DNA of 64,000 nt from Dolomedes plantarius (lineage: Eukaryota; Arthropoda; Arachnida; Araneae; Dolomedidae), in the NCBI GenBank assembly GCA_907164885.2, contig OU015492.1:193200477-193264476 (forward strand). Reading direction: 5' to 3'. This document shows positions 46,732 to 59,269 of this stretch, piece by piece. Each line of letters begins with the position of its first letter. The stretch's first letter is position 1. A model generated the notes under the pieces. The model did no database searches and was not told the DNA's origin. It saw nothing but the letters and a program-made list of their open reading frames with translations. The position numbers and the translations under genes are program-made.

Positions 46732-46734
46732 TAA

Positions 46735-47575
46735 GTAATAAAGTTTGTTTGCATCTCAAGTTTAGGATATAATAAAATATATAGAAAATAACAGTGGTTA
46801 ATAATGAATTACTACTAATAATAATGCACCATTAATCTACCAAACGTTAATTTACTACCGCTCAAAACATTCTGATAGCCACATTCTTTCGTTTTACCTT
46901 CTTTCGCTTTCTTCCCTTTCATGGTTTTGAGTTTCTCTCTCTACCTGGTTTGGCTTTTCAGAAAATTCAAGACAATATTTTAGCCTCGTAAACTAAAGTC
47001 CTGATATTTATTACCGTATATGTTCGATTTCAATTGCTACCTCATATTCTGCTTTCACTTCAAATTAGTCCAAACGGCCCATGCTGGGTTTCTTCATGCT
47101 TTGAAAGTAGAATCCGAATTCCTTGAGGACCTTGTATTAATAGCATTTTTCTTAAAGGAAACCAAATATAAGAAATTGGTTAAACTGAAAGTCTTAATAT
47201 TTCTTAAATGATTCAGCAATATACATCGACAATATAGTAATTAATACTTACTCCAAGGTTTTATTTATGGCAGTAATCAAACAATTTTCCCCGCACACCA
47301 AGTAAGAAGCACAGTAATTTTTTTATTTTTTAAATTTAACTAAGAAGGTTATGTAGAAGTTTGTTGAATCCAACAGCCATCTACTTCGTTATAAATCTTT
47401 ATAAATAAAATTAGTCTTTTTCGTGAATTGTTGGTCCAAAACATTTTTAAACTGAAAATTTTACAACTGTTTTATGTCGAGTTTTAATATCAAATACGGA
47501 ATTTTCATTTCCGAAATCGGAATCCGTTGGGTTTTGCTTGGCAAACACCTTGATATATTTTGCATTTTAGATTAT
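46735..47575. other. AT-rich sequence without recognised features
   Basis: Nothing was recognised between the Helitron-like end and the SINE. Confidence 0.45.
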
Positions 47576-47581
47576 ATGACC

Positions 47582-47891
47582 TTTTGTCTTACATGAAGCC
47601 CTGTGGCGTAGTGGTTAAAAGCATCAAGCTTGCCATCCCACAGGTCCAGGGTTCAGCCCTGTGACTGGGCAAGTTCGACTCAGCCTTTCATCCCTTCAGT
47701 GGGTCGATAAAATGAGGACCAAGCATGCTTGGGAACTAAACTCTGGGGGTCCCACGTCAGGTTGACCACCTGACTGAGACATATGCTGTATGTCACCCCA
47801 AGCCCACGGTTACGAAAGCGGAGATGGGTACCGCCGGCCCTGGTCCACATCGGATTGTTGCGCCGTGAGTTTAAGAGTTTTTGTCTTACAT
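47582..47891. repeat. 13-bp target-site duplication around SINE
   Basis: TTTTGTCTTACAT at 47582-47594 and 47879-47891. Confidence 0.9.
47595..47878 (+). mobile_element. tRNA-derived SINE (family 2), 284 bp
   Basis: The head contains an A-box-like TGGCGTAGTGG and a B-box-like GGGTTCAGCCC (the canonical GGTTCGANTCC is altered). It is followed by a body with CAGCCTTTCATCCCTTCAG and GGGTCGATAAAATGAGGACC. The 13-bp sequence TTTTGTCTTACAT flanks both ends (47582-47594 and 47879-47891), a retroposition duplication. I recall SINEs with this body from chelicerates, which supports but does not prove the taxon. It is unrelated in sequence to the SINE at 2700-2872. Confidence 0.88.
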
Positions 47892-47894
47892 AAG

Positions 47895-49170
47895 TTTTAT
47901 AGTCTTAAAAGAAAATAAATCTGAAGTCTTCAATTGTTTTAAAATTTTGGAGTTTAATATCAAACTAGGGATTTTCATTGTCAAATTCGGAAACTATTGC
48001 TATTATATTCATCACAATAATTTTTGGATCTCTATACTTTAACTAATATGAAACACTGATTAATATATCTTCCTAAAATATTTATGAACCCTATATGAAA
48101 AATTTTCCTCAGATTTTTATAATTTTAATTGACGTTTAAGTATTGTGCAGTAAACAAATAATTAGTCCCTTATTCCTAAATGTTTCATAAAAAATATATA
48201 TAACATATTATCATTAAACCCTCCTATAAATTTAACTATGATTTGATGTATTATCTGAAAATTCGAATTACAGACGGTTTTAACCAATAAAAGATCATAT
48301 AAGCCCACAGCTATATGAAATCTATAAATTACTATGCCGTGATTAACTTGCATGCATGCATAATAAAACAGAATTTATTTAAAACTTAATAGTATTTCTT
48401 TCAATCATGCAAAATTACATAGTTACATAAAATTCCGTCTTTCTTCGCGAGCTTCGTATGATTGATACTTCGTAAATCCTCATCAGTAACCGCTTAATCT
48501 AACAACGTGTATTTTACTTCAGTAATTAACGGTGATTTATGATTCTGTTTCCACTATCAATTGCAAACTAGCGTGTTTGCTCACAACTTATGATCTTTGA
48601 TGCGTGGTTCTACGATCTCAGTACAATTGTGTTACGGTGTTCTGAACCTCAAATTTCAACTAAAGTAATTTTGCTGTCACCTTTTTACTCCGCGGCTCAA
48701 TATTTAGTTCTAATACTTCAGCATCCCTACCAAATGAAAAAGAGTGTAACCTCATGCACAATAATGAATATAATTAAAATATAGGGAATGTGATGAACAT
48801 AAAGATGTAAGTCTTATATTTTATATATATATTTCCAATTAATGTATCTCTATGCCCTAAAACTGATAAAATACCGACTTCTATAATTAATTCATTTTTA
48901 TTAATTATTGGAGGTTTGAAGATCAAACAGGCCAGGATCGTACTAGATAGCAGTACCAGGTGAATTATATTTTAAAATTTTAGTATAAATAGTAAATTTT
49001 ATCATTTCATTCATTCACAATATAATGTACACACAAAGCGTTCACAGTTCTAGGGCCGCAATAAACTGTAAAAAGCTAAAGAACTGATTAAAAAAGGCAC
49101 TTCATCCGTTATAGAAATGCAAAAGTATTTCTGTTCAAATACTGTTGACAATGAATAAAGTATTGTCTAC
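47895..49170. other. AT-rich sequence without recognised features
   Basis: Nothing was recognised. Short frames on both strands have no family resemblance. Confidence 0.45.
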
Positions 49171-49179
49171 CATGTTATA

Positions 49180-49705
49180 AAGGGGGATTCAAAACTCCGT
49201 GTACAAACTTTTAGGGGAGGTAGAAAATTCAAAAACAAAACAGAATCACATAGGAATGTATGAACGGAAACGCAAACCTGACGTTGGAGGGCGCTGTTTA
49301 GTTAATCGGACCATACCTCTTACCAACCCCCACTGGATGGCCATAAATATCGAATTTTTCTGGAGGAGGTAGAAAACTCAAAAACAAATCAGAATCACAT
49401 AAGAATGTATGACCGGAAACGCAAAACTTATTACCTAGAGGTTAAACAATGATGCAGAAATATGCGTTTCCGGTTATACATTCCTACGTGGTTTTGCTTT
49501 GTTTTTGAGTTTTCTACCTCCTCCAGAAAAATGTCATATTTCCGGCCATACATTGGGGTTGGCAAGAGGTATGGTCCGATTAAGTAAACAGCGCCCTCCA
49601 GCCTCAGGTTTGCGTTTCCGGTCATACATTCCTATGTGATTCTGTTTTATTTTTGAGTTTTCTACCGCCTCTAAATTTGTGTACAGGGCGTTTTGAATCA
49701 TCTTG
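49180..49705. mobile_element. Foldback-type element with nested direct and inverted repeats
   Basis: The outer arms are inverted (AAGGGGGATTCAAAAC on the left; CAAGATGATTCAAAAC as the reverse complement of the right) and TA borders both ends (49178-49179 and 49706-49707). Inside each arm a module of about 60 bp (GAGGTAGAAAA-TCAAAAACAAA...GAATGTATGACCGGAAACGC) occurs twice in direct orientation, and the other arm holds the two inverted counterparts. The halves therefore fold back almost completely around 49450. There is no transposase; the frame at 49431-49625 is incidental. Confidence 0.8.
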
Positions 49706-49709
49706 TATA

Positions 49710-52700
49710 TTTCAATAAACCCTGCAATCTTTAAGAATCTGCAAAAAAAAAAAATTAATAGAACTTAATACATGCACAATTCATTGTCTGCGAATGTACT
49801 TCACTATTCAATTTAGGTGATTATCAAGCATTCAAGATTATACAAAAATATTAAAAAGTACCTCTCAGATAAATTGTAAATTAATAGTGATGTAAAAAAT
49901 GAATACGTACTAACACTACATTAGTATTTGATTGTCTTAGAGGAAGATATTTCATTACAATGTATGCATACAATATATTCTTATTTGGATAAATAAAATA
50001 CGATACTGGAAACAGACTGCATATATCAAGCTTGATATTCATTTCCTTCCATAAATTTTCATACTACAAACTTTTTCCCGAATTTAACCACTCTCATATG
50101 CCATTGAATTAAGATTTAGAAACATAAGTTATATTATATATGCTAAATAAAATTTTGGTATAAGAATACTTGAGCATTTCTTTTATTTTTAAATATTCCA
50201 CGTGTGGCACTTTTTATTACCTTTCGTTATTTAATGGTTAGCTCAAAATCTGAAATTTTTCAAGTGGAAATTTAAGCACTTTTTGCATACTAAATTCAAG
50301 GCATTAAATTCAAGTTTATAAATTGGACGAACCGTTTGTGCAATAAGGACTCATTTCTAAGCAAATTTTATTTATATTTTATTGTGTACAAGATACAAGA
50401 AACGGAATTATTTTAAAAACTATTCGTTCTTTGGAAATAAATTCAATATGCATAGTATTTTCTGATTTAAATGAGTGAAATTCAACTAATATTTTTTGAT
50501 GAATTACAATGTAGTTCTAATAAGTTTATTTTAATTATGTACTTATAATACGTTTATAGTCTTCTATTACATGTAAAGGATCGCTAAACTAAACTTTGAA
50601 ACTGATATAACATGAAGAATTCCTTCCTAAAGTAATATAACATAACATGCAGGTAAATTAGACGAAACAAGCAAACATAAAACTCTTTCATACACGATGG
50701 AACCTTACATCCATTATATAGTGCAAGTGAACCAAATGAAAATAGAGTCCAGGTTTTACTGCTAATTGCGTAACATATCCTACACTATTCAATTAAACGG
50801 TTTTCTTTTCGATTACACTAGAGATTGGAATAGACAAAAAATTCGAGACAAAAATTTATAAACGTTAAAGGAGGTAGTAAATGTTATTTTGTGGAATTGT
50901 GTTATATTTGGAGTGTATTTATGGATAAATTGTCGAATGTTACAAGATTGAATAGATTTTTTGTCATATATTTGAGGATTCCTCATACAAAACTATATGC
51001 TTCAGTATTAAACATCCGAATATTTATACTAACTATTAGCGAAATCTCCTTTAGCTATGTCCGAACTTTATTTCCTTAAACAAGAGTCGTTTCTTTACCA
51101 CAACACAGTTTTATTCAACAAGATAGCTTCATTACATGTGAAACGCGTCGACATTTCATATCTATATAACAACCTCTTTGTATTGCCATCCGAAAGCGAA
51201 ATAATAAACTTATAATTAAATGCCGATCATGGGGTTAAAATTTGGCGATTACATTACTGACTTACGGTAAAACTATATGGATATAAGAACATAGAACTTT
51301 CAACTTATAATGACTCAGAAAAATCAAAGGATGTACTGTTATGACTTAAATATGATGTACGTGAATTATAAAGAAAGTAGTGAAAAGTATATTGTTATAA
51401 TATATTATTTTTGGAGCATATGAATAAATATATTGTTTCACATCTAAGAAAATCAATAGATAATTAACCATGAATTTCAAGGGGATTTAGTAACACTGAA
51501 TTTTTGCTTCATTAAATGGCTAGAATTTATTTCGGTGACTGAAAATATTCATAATAGTAACAATCTCCGTTAATGAAATACATAGCTGTATTTTTCCTTA
51601 CTTTTGGGAAATTACAAACAAGGGCAATGTTAAAATTTTCCATATTTAAAACATGCGGATATCCATAATATTGAACAGATATGAAAAATCAATCATTTTG
51701 TCTATTTTAAGACTCCACTTACAGAGGAAAAATATTTTTTAGAAAATAGTCAGTACTCAGTTTTTGATAAAACATCCCCAAAATCAAAATTTTCTTATTA
51801 GAAAGAAAGTTTTGATTTTTCTTTCAAATTTTTCAAAGAACAGCCGTGTAATGTAACGTAAGATTACATTTAAGAGTTTTCCCTCTTTAATATATACTGA
51901 GAAAGAAAAAATCGGCAAACTATATCAAGTATACGTTATTACTGCGACAGAAACTTAAAGTATGAAAGAACACAGAAACTTAAAGGAAAACTCCATTTGA
52001 CAGGTATTAAATAATATGTTATTTCCATCTTAAGATTGAAATAGCAAATATTTGTTTCGGAAGTAAAAGTCATTTTCTCTCTGTTTATTATAGAATATAT
52101 TATTTTTAGAGCTTCTTGTAACAAAAAAATTAAATTATGCATTTTTTAATTTTGTACAAATGACAGATATTAATTTTTCAATATATACCATGAAAATTAA
52201 AAACACCATTCCAAACTTTTGATATTTTATGAAACCGGATATTTTTTCTTCTACTGCTGAGACATTTTAGTGTATCATACTTTTAAATGCTTGTTAACAC
52301 AAAAATTTAATTTAAACTCTGTCAAGGTAAATGTAAAAATGTAAATAAATATCAGAAAGGAAGTTTAATATCTCAGACTGTTTTTTTTTTCAAATCACAA
52401 TTTTCGAAGCATCTACAAGTATTGGCACAAAAATGTCAAAATGGAGCAAGATTTGTATTTTAGGATTGATTTCTGGTCCCTTATTAACGTTTAGCGTGCC
52501 ATTATAATGTAAAATAATAATAAAATATTTACTATGCTCATAAAAAGATTAATTTGTTACTTGTTATTTATGTAACTCATTATAATTAGTATAACTCATA
52601 TCTTCAGCCACCTATAAATTACATTTAATTATTTTTTGCACGATTTAGAGCAACAAAATTCGTAGTGAAAGTTGTGGAGGATTATACATAAACTGGATGC

Positions 52701-52900
52701 ATTTGTGATTTGTCCATAGAGGCAAATGAACCAAATGCTCTGTAGAAAGGACTATACTTATTATTTCGAATTTAGATTTCATTTCATTTTCGATTGTGTA
52801 TTGACGAAAATAATATTGGTTAAATAAGTTAGTACTTACACGAGCATAGTGGTGAACAGCAAGATTATGAAATAGAGCTTTGTATACTCTATAGATTCTC
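49710..52900. other. AT-rich sequence without recognised features
   Basis: More than 3 kb with no supported gene, RNA gene or repeat terminus. Short frames (50891-51079, 51939-52142) show no family resemblance. Confidence 0.45.
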
Positions 52901-52908
52901 TCTCATCT

Positions 52909-53703
52909 TATATTAACGGGTGAATTCTTTCTTGAGGCCGCAGGACACAAAGCAAGGAATGTTGTAGTATTTATTCACATATACGAAGAACATTTAATTC
53001 TTGATACAAATGGAAAAGTACTAGAATTTTTTCGTATGGAGTCGAGATGTTCTGATATTTGTTCTTTTATCAACATAAAGTAACGCTCTACGGCCTATAC
53101 TCTACACCGGAAAGATGGGATATACCTGTACATTAGAAACTAGCTGTCATTTTTACTTCCTATTGCGAACTTTTGAAAGAACTATTTGTAATCCAAACGG
53201 GTTCATTGCACTAATAGTTCGTATTATATTAACGGGTGAATTCTTTCTTGAGGCCGCAGGACACAAAGCAAGGAATGTTGTAGTATTTATTCACATATAC
53301 GAAGAACATTTAACTCTTGATACAAATGGAAAAGTACTAGAATTTTTTCGTATGGAGTCGAGATGTTCTGATATTTGTTCTTTTATCAACATAAAGTAAC
53401 GCTCTACGGCCTATCCTCTACACCGGAAAGATGGGATATACCTGTACGTTAGAAACTAGCTGTCATTTTTACTTCCTATTGCGAACTTCTGAAAGAACTA
53501 TTTGTAATCCAAACGGGTTCATTGCACTAATAGTTCGTATTATATTAACGGGTGAATTCTTTCTTGAGGCCGCAGGACACAAAGCAAGGAATGTTGTAGT
53601 ATTTATTCACATATACGAAGAACATTTAACTCTTGATACAAATGGAAAAGTACTAGCATTTTCTCGTATGGAGTCTAGATGTTCTGATATTTGTTCTTTT
53701 ATT
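52909..53703 (+). repeat. 316-bp tandem repeat, about 2.5 copies
   Basis: The anchor TTAACGGGTGAATTC occurs at 52913, 53229 and 53545, a period of exactly 316 bp. The first two units are complete and the third ends after GTTCTTTTAT. The copies differ by only a few bases, which suggests recent duplication or homogenisation. Each unit contains a reading frame of about 95 residues. Confidence 0.95.
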
Positions 53704-53739
53704 CAATTATTGTTCAATTATTATTCGTATAATAATTGA
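53115..53739 (+). other. Repeated short open frame within the 316-bp units
   Basis: Two frames, 53115-53399 (94 residues) and 53431-53739 (102 residues), begin identically (MGYTCTLETSCHFYFLL) and share IYEEHLTLDTNGKVL and MESRCSDICSFI. The second runs out of the repeat into unique sequence. The period is not a multiple of three, so the units cannot form one continuous protein. I recognise no family, and whether it is translated or is part of an old exon is unknown. Confidence 0.35.
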
Positions 53740-53929
53740 ACTTCCATATTTCATAACTGCTTAAGAATATATATAAATTATTTTAATGTCGTCTAGATTA
53801 TCATAAAGATAATTGTTGCTTTGATATTGAATTGTGATATCATCTTTTAAAAAATGACGTATTTCTTTGATTTATATAAGTGGTATCTGTAATAAGCGGG
53901 ATGTGAATATTCGACTATCTAAATTGGTA

Positions 53930-54900
53930 GAGACCACCCAGCCGGAACTGTTAGGCAAATTTACGGTTCCGCGCTTCGGGGAGCCAGAGAGAGAGAGGCG
54001 TTGTACTGTGCAACAACACGGGTCATAAAACATCAAAAATTAAGAAGTCAGCAGCAATAAATCTGATGTCAAAGGTCAAGAAGCAGGTGACTGTCCGTTG
54101 AGAAGATATCCTAGACACGGACAGGTGTCAGAGTTAATTAGAATACATGGAAACATTTCAGATGCAGCCAATGCGATAAAGGCAGCTGAGAAGGAACCTA
54201 CGAACAAGGTGGCTCGTTCCTCTTTCCAATAAAGGGGTGGGGCGAACGAATGAGAAGCCAAGAAGGTAATAGCCAATAATAGAAAAGAAAAGAAAATATA
54301 TATACCAGTGTTGAAGCATTTTCGGGGGAGACCTTTATTAAAAACAATGAGAAATAAGTAAGTTGCTACAGGGCCGACAAAATTCCGAATAATATAAAAA
54401 TTGAATGCCAGCGCGAGCCCCATACGGAAGAACGAGAAAAACTAACTAAGCTGCTGCGAAACCAAGAAGAATCTGGAGGTGACGCAAATTGATTAACCAA
54501 TGAAAGTACGTAAAGTGATACAACGTCAACTATACAACAACGGTGAGACGGCGAAGGAATCTACTGAGATAGGAGACCGACGATCAGAGATTACCGGCAC
54601 GAAGTTTGCTACGAGGTGCCGAGGTGAACGCGCATATGACCGACATCCAGTGCTGACCGACCCGCAGAACAACCTACTCATAATCATCACAAATCAACGT
54701 CCAAGATATACTCCTAGTTATCATCAATCAATGAACTGTCAGTGACGAGATAGAACTATTTTTGACGGTCTTAGTGCATAGGGACTATAAAACGGTCTTA
54801 GTGCATAGGGACTATTCTTAAATAAAGTATTATACGAACAATTTGAGCACAAGTGGTGGATACGAGATCAAGTGACAGTGGCGGCAGCCCCATGGATGAC
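53930..54900 (+). repeat. LTR-like block with possible primer-binding site
   Basis: This is a block of mixed composition. Near its right side AAATAAAGTATTATACGAAC is followed by TGAGCACAAG and TGGTGGATACGAGATC (about 54862). This resembles an LTR 3' end with a polyadenylation signal followed by a primer-binding site and the start of a retroelement interior (CAGTGGCGGCAGC). A short tandem copy (ACGGTCTTAGTGCATAGGGA, twice at about 54757-54810) lies just upstream. No second LTR was found, so it may be a truncated element. Confidence 0.4.
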
Positions 54901-54904
54901 CACA

Positions 54905-56130
54905 TTTGTTAAAGTATTTATTTCTCATCCTTGCTTATTACATACTCGCCACTTGCCCAAAAGGGCCGGCATTGCTAAAGATATGAGGTATATGATGACT
55001 TGTTATACTGAACGATTTATATAAGTGATAATATTACGAATTCAGCATTATGCTAGATATTGGATATGTAAATAGATTTGTGTAAATAAATTGTGTATAT
55101 ATGTAATAAGTGTGACCCCTTCTCTGAGTCAATTGCTGAAACCGAATTGGTCACAACGCGACGCTAAATGTACTTTATACGATTATAGTCTCATAACCCC
55201 ACGGGGTTATTACAGTATCCATACTCACTAAATATATTGTTAAAATCATTTGAAGTATAACATTTTATTCTTCACCATTTAAAAGTTAATATTTTGAGAA
55301 AATGCTTTGAAATGTTTTAATCTCAACTATTTAATATCATCAAGCCCTTATCTAGAGAATTATACGAATGAAATATTCTTAAGCTATACCAAATATAAGA
55401 AGAAATTAAAATACTTATATAATGAGAAAGAAAATTCAGTAAGCAAGTCGTTTTACACATTGCTATATCCCTCATTCTTTAATCATTTTCACTGATAACT
55501 TTTTTCAATCTCTTAAAAGATGGTTTTTTCTATAAACTAATAAGTGAGTGTTAGATGCTGAATATTTTCACACTACCCATTTACAAAAGATAATAATGAA
55601 AAAAATTCCATGATGTAAATTAACAATTTTAAATTGTTAATACCTTCTGCTGTTTGCTATATAATTTTTTTAAATTTTTATTGAGTTCTAATTATGACAA
55701 AATAGAAGTTATTTTTTAACTGACTGTTCAGTTTTCTCTGAGACTTTATATTCTTGCCTTTAGGAATTTTCAGATTTAGCTATGTTCATTAACTACAGTT
55801 CTTAGCATATTCAGCACAAATGTACCCGTATATGGAAATTTGGATTTTATTAGCTGCTGTATCTCCGTACTTTTAACGCCATATGAAGTGCCTTTCCCAT
55901 TACATATACTAAAGAAACACCTCTTCAGATAATTTAAATAAAGCTACATCTTATACGTGGCATAATTCTTATTACACAGCTTAGAAAATAAGAGATGCCT
56001 TTTTCTCATACATGCCAAGTTGTGTTGCCATTATGAGGAGAACTGGTCGAAAGACAAGGTCTAAGAATTTTGAACTCTTCAATCAAAATATACATTTTGC
56101 TAGTAATATTCTCGGATTTTGGAGACATAA
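54905..56130. other. AT-rich sequence without recognised features
   Basis: Nothing was recognised up to the hAT-like copy 2. Confidence 0.45.
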
Positions 56131-57827
56131 CATATTATTAAGCACTAGGGTGGTTCGAAAAAAACTTTTTTTTTAAATTTCAGATCGCTAGAGTGCAGAA
56201 AAGTTGCCATTGGTATAGACGTTAAAAAAGCACTAATTATTATTTTTTTATTAATTTGTCTTCCGGTCGCGCAATGCCATCGAAGTTAGCAAAAAATTGT
56301 AAAAAACCTTAATTTTTCATAATTTTTTTAAGCACGCCAGATGGTTTTAATTGCGTTCCTATACCATGAATTAACTACTAAAAGTATGTAAATTCAATAT
56401 ATTTGCACTTATTATACATTTGTTTCATATCTTCCGGTCGCGCAACATAGTACAAAATGAGTAAAATTAGTAGTTTTTGCAAAATTTCAAAGTTTGACTG
56501 TTTAGTACATTTTAATCATACGACTTTTAGAGATGCTATAGTTTAATTCTATTAGAATATTATATTTAAAATCCAAGCATATAAGATAAACTTTGATATT
56601 CAAGTGTAATTCGGTCTCGCAGCTTCGTCAAAAACAGCAGAGTAGCCTACCTGGACAGAGAGGCGAGGCGTACGTGACGAATGCCAGCGATGCGCTCGCA
56701 GCCGGTAGCAACCATTATCGTTGTCTGACAATTTTGTTGTTTGACAATGTTTCCTTTCAGATAATTTAGAAATTTTCTAATAGTAAATATTTGGTAATTT
56801 TTTTGTTTCAATATTCAATTGTTGGTGCAGCTCTTCGTTCATTTTGTTTACAAAACGACCCAGAACTCACCACGGGGACGTGGCTGCACTTCGAGTTCCA
56901 CCCATACCCTACCAAACCAACCATCCAATGTAGGGTGTGTTATTTACAATATATACAAATTTATTTCGCTTTATCTCTCTTTATGTTTCCTTTCTAGTCT
57001 TTATCTATCGATAAGTATCGAAATTCGGATTTGTGTGAAAAAGTTGGCATCGCTGAGCGTGACAGTAATGTGGTTGTAATATAGCCGTCTCTGGAACTGT
57101 GTCCACACACTTTAATTTAATCTTCGGTCACTAGCTTAACGCATCTTTCAACTGCCTGTGTATGGCATGGGAAAGCATCTATAATTATAACAGGATTGAA
57201 GTCATTGCTCACATACTGTTTTATCTCTTCATTAGTCAATGTTCTTAACAGTGGAGGAAGAGTCAGTGTACTGGTGTTCCATTTGATAATTTCGGTATAG
57301 TCTTTAGCTTCATAGTTTAGGTTTGGTGGTTTAAAGATTCTGATAAAGTCACTTTCAGATATTGCTTGCTTTGCCTTCATGATACGCTTAAGGGGACTCG
57401 GTACATCTCATTTTGTCGAAAAATGACCAAATTGACGAATTTCATATTTTTATTCTAAATTATTCCTTCACATGTCTAGAAGATTCCACCCAAATTTCGT
57501 GTCATTCTGATAAATATTTAAGGAGTTATGGTTAATTTTCGTAACCCATATCTTTCATTTTCCCTTTAAATGTCCCTTTAAATCCCAGCTGCTTCAATGT
57601 TTACAGCTGAGATCTGATTGTCTCCCTGGTTTATTGTAAAAATAATTATTTTTATATCGATGCTGCTTTCAAAGTTAGATTATCCACAACCGTAGCGCTA
57701 ACTTGTTTACATTTTACGAGTGCTGAACACTGGTTTTTTTTCATGGATTGCGTTTTATAATTCGAGTTCGTTTAGATAAGTGGAAGCTTCGTTCATTTTT
57801 ATTTATTTTGTGGGTTCTTCTGAAATC

Positions 57828-59268
57828 ATGTCTAGAAGGAAAAGAAAATCTGTTCTTGCAACAGAAAATAATAATAAAAGATGGAAAAAAACCGAAGGTA
57901 ACGTAATAAGTGATAGCAGTGCAGAATCACGTTGCATGAACACAAGCATGTCATGAAACAGTTGTGCTCGATTGCAGAATTTTCAATCTTGTAATCAAAT
58001 AGAAACAGAAAATATTAATGTTGAATATATTTTTGTAAATACTGTTGAACTGTGCAATTTGTTTTCGAATGTGAAATGTGTAGATTGTGGAAACATATCT
58101 CTCAAATTAGACTGTAGCAGTGCAGTTGGTTTTTACAGAAATTTAGAACTTGTTTGTTTAGAGTGCACAAATGTATTATCAGACACTAAAAGGAAACAAG
58201 AATGTTCTAATTTAAATATTCAAGTTGCCAGTGCCTTTTCTAATATTGGGAAAGGATATACTGCTATTGAAAAATTTTGTATGTCAATGAATATGGCCCC
58301 ATTTTCTTCATGAACTTATATGAGGTGTGTTGAAAAGCTGAACTCTGCAACTTGTACTTTATCAAAAAATATGTTCGAACAAGTTCATAAGGAAGTGAAA
58401 GAAGCTTATAGATCAGGTTAAAAAACTTCAGCTATTTGTGATATTTCTGTTTCCTGTTTGTGATATTTCTGTAGAAATTAAAGAGGAAGAATGTGTAAAT
58501 CACGTAAGTAAGAGATTAGGGACAGCTTTGCGAAATACTGTTAAAGATTGGCGTGTTCGTGATGTCAATTTAGGAGGCAAAGGGCATGGTAGTCTTAAGG
58601 AAACGACAATAAAAAAGCTCACAAAATACTATCAAAGAGCAATTTTACAGAACAAGGGTGATGTAAATAATATGAAAACTGCAATATATGCTACATTGTT
58701 CCACAGTATTTCAACTGACCAAAAACCTCAGCACCACAAATGTCCAAGTGGGGCTGATTCATGGTGTTTCTATCAGTCTGCAGTTTCGAAGGGTGTAAAA
58801 CCAGGAAATCATAAGTTAAATATTGGAACACCGATTAAAGAAGAATTTTTACCAAAGATACTTCCTATTTACCAACGACTAGCATCAAATGAACTTTTAG
58901 AAAAGTGCATTAGTTGCAAAACGCAAAATGCAAATGAAAGTTTGCATAATATGATTTGGTCTAGGTGTACCAAAGACATATTTGTGTACAAAAAACGTGT
59001 AGATCGTTCTGTTAGAGAAGCAATTTGCGAATATAACAAAGGTGTGAGTTTTACATTAAAAGGAGTTCATAAAATACTAGGAATAATGTCAGGGTGCCAT
59101 ACAGAAAGACTTGCAAAAATGTTAGATATGCGAAAACAATCTTTTCAAGAAAGACGAGCTACATCTAAATATCAATATGTAAGAAAAATTGTAAAAAATT
59201 CAAAAGCTAAAAGAGAAATTGTAGAAAAAAAGAGAGAAGGAATTACTTATAGTGCTGGCTACTTTTAA
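57828..59268 (+). pseudogene. Transposase of the arthropod Mutator-like/Kolobok type, internally deleted
   Basis: The start at ATG 57828 gives MSRRKRK, a basic N-terminus. The frame meets a stop at about 57952, continues from 57972 with two CxxC pairs (VKCVDCG and LVCLECT, probably zinc-binding) and stops again at 58311. The C-terminal 276-residue frame (58438-59268) has CPSGADSWC at residues 102-110 and KTQNANESLHNMIWSRC at 161-177, which are hallmark blocks of proteins that databases usually label Mutator-like transposase domain. The expected first catalytic block (DGTW type) between the two halves is missing. The junction shows a repeat of TGTGATATTTCTGT (about 58437-58470). The element is therefore non-autonomous. 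Confidence 0.82.
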
Positions 59269-59269
59269 A

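Noticed and set aside
47595..47670. Possible functional tRNA gene
   Set aside because: The B box is altered, and the body plus the 13-bp duplication identify a SINE.
52909..53703. CRISPR-like or integron-like array
   Set aside because: The units are tandem copies with no unique spacers, and the genome is eukaryotic.
54076..54423. 115-residue minus-strand frame with hydrophobic segments
   Set aside because: It falls in an LTR-like block with no homology that I recognise. The hydrophobic look can come from T-rich antisense sequence.
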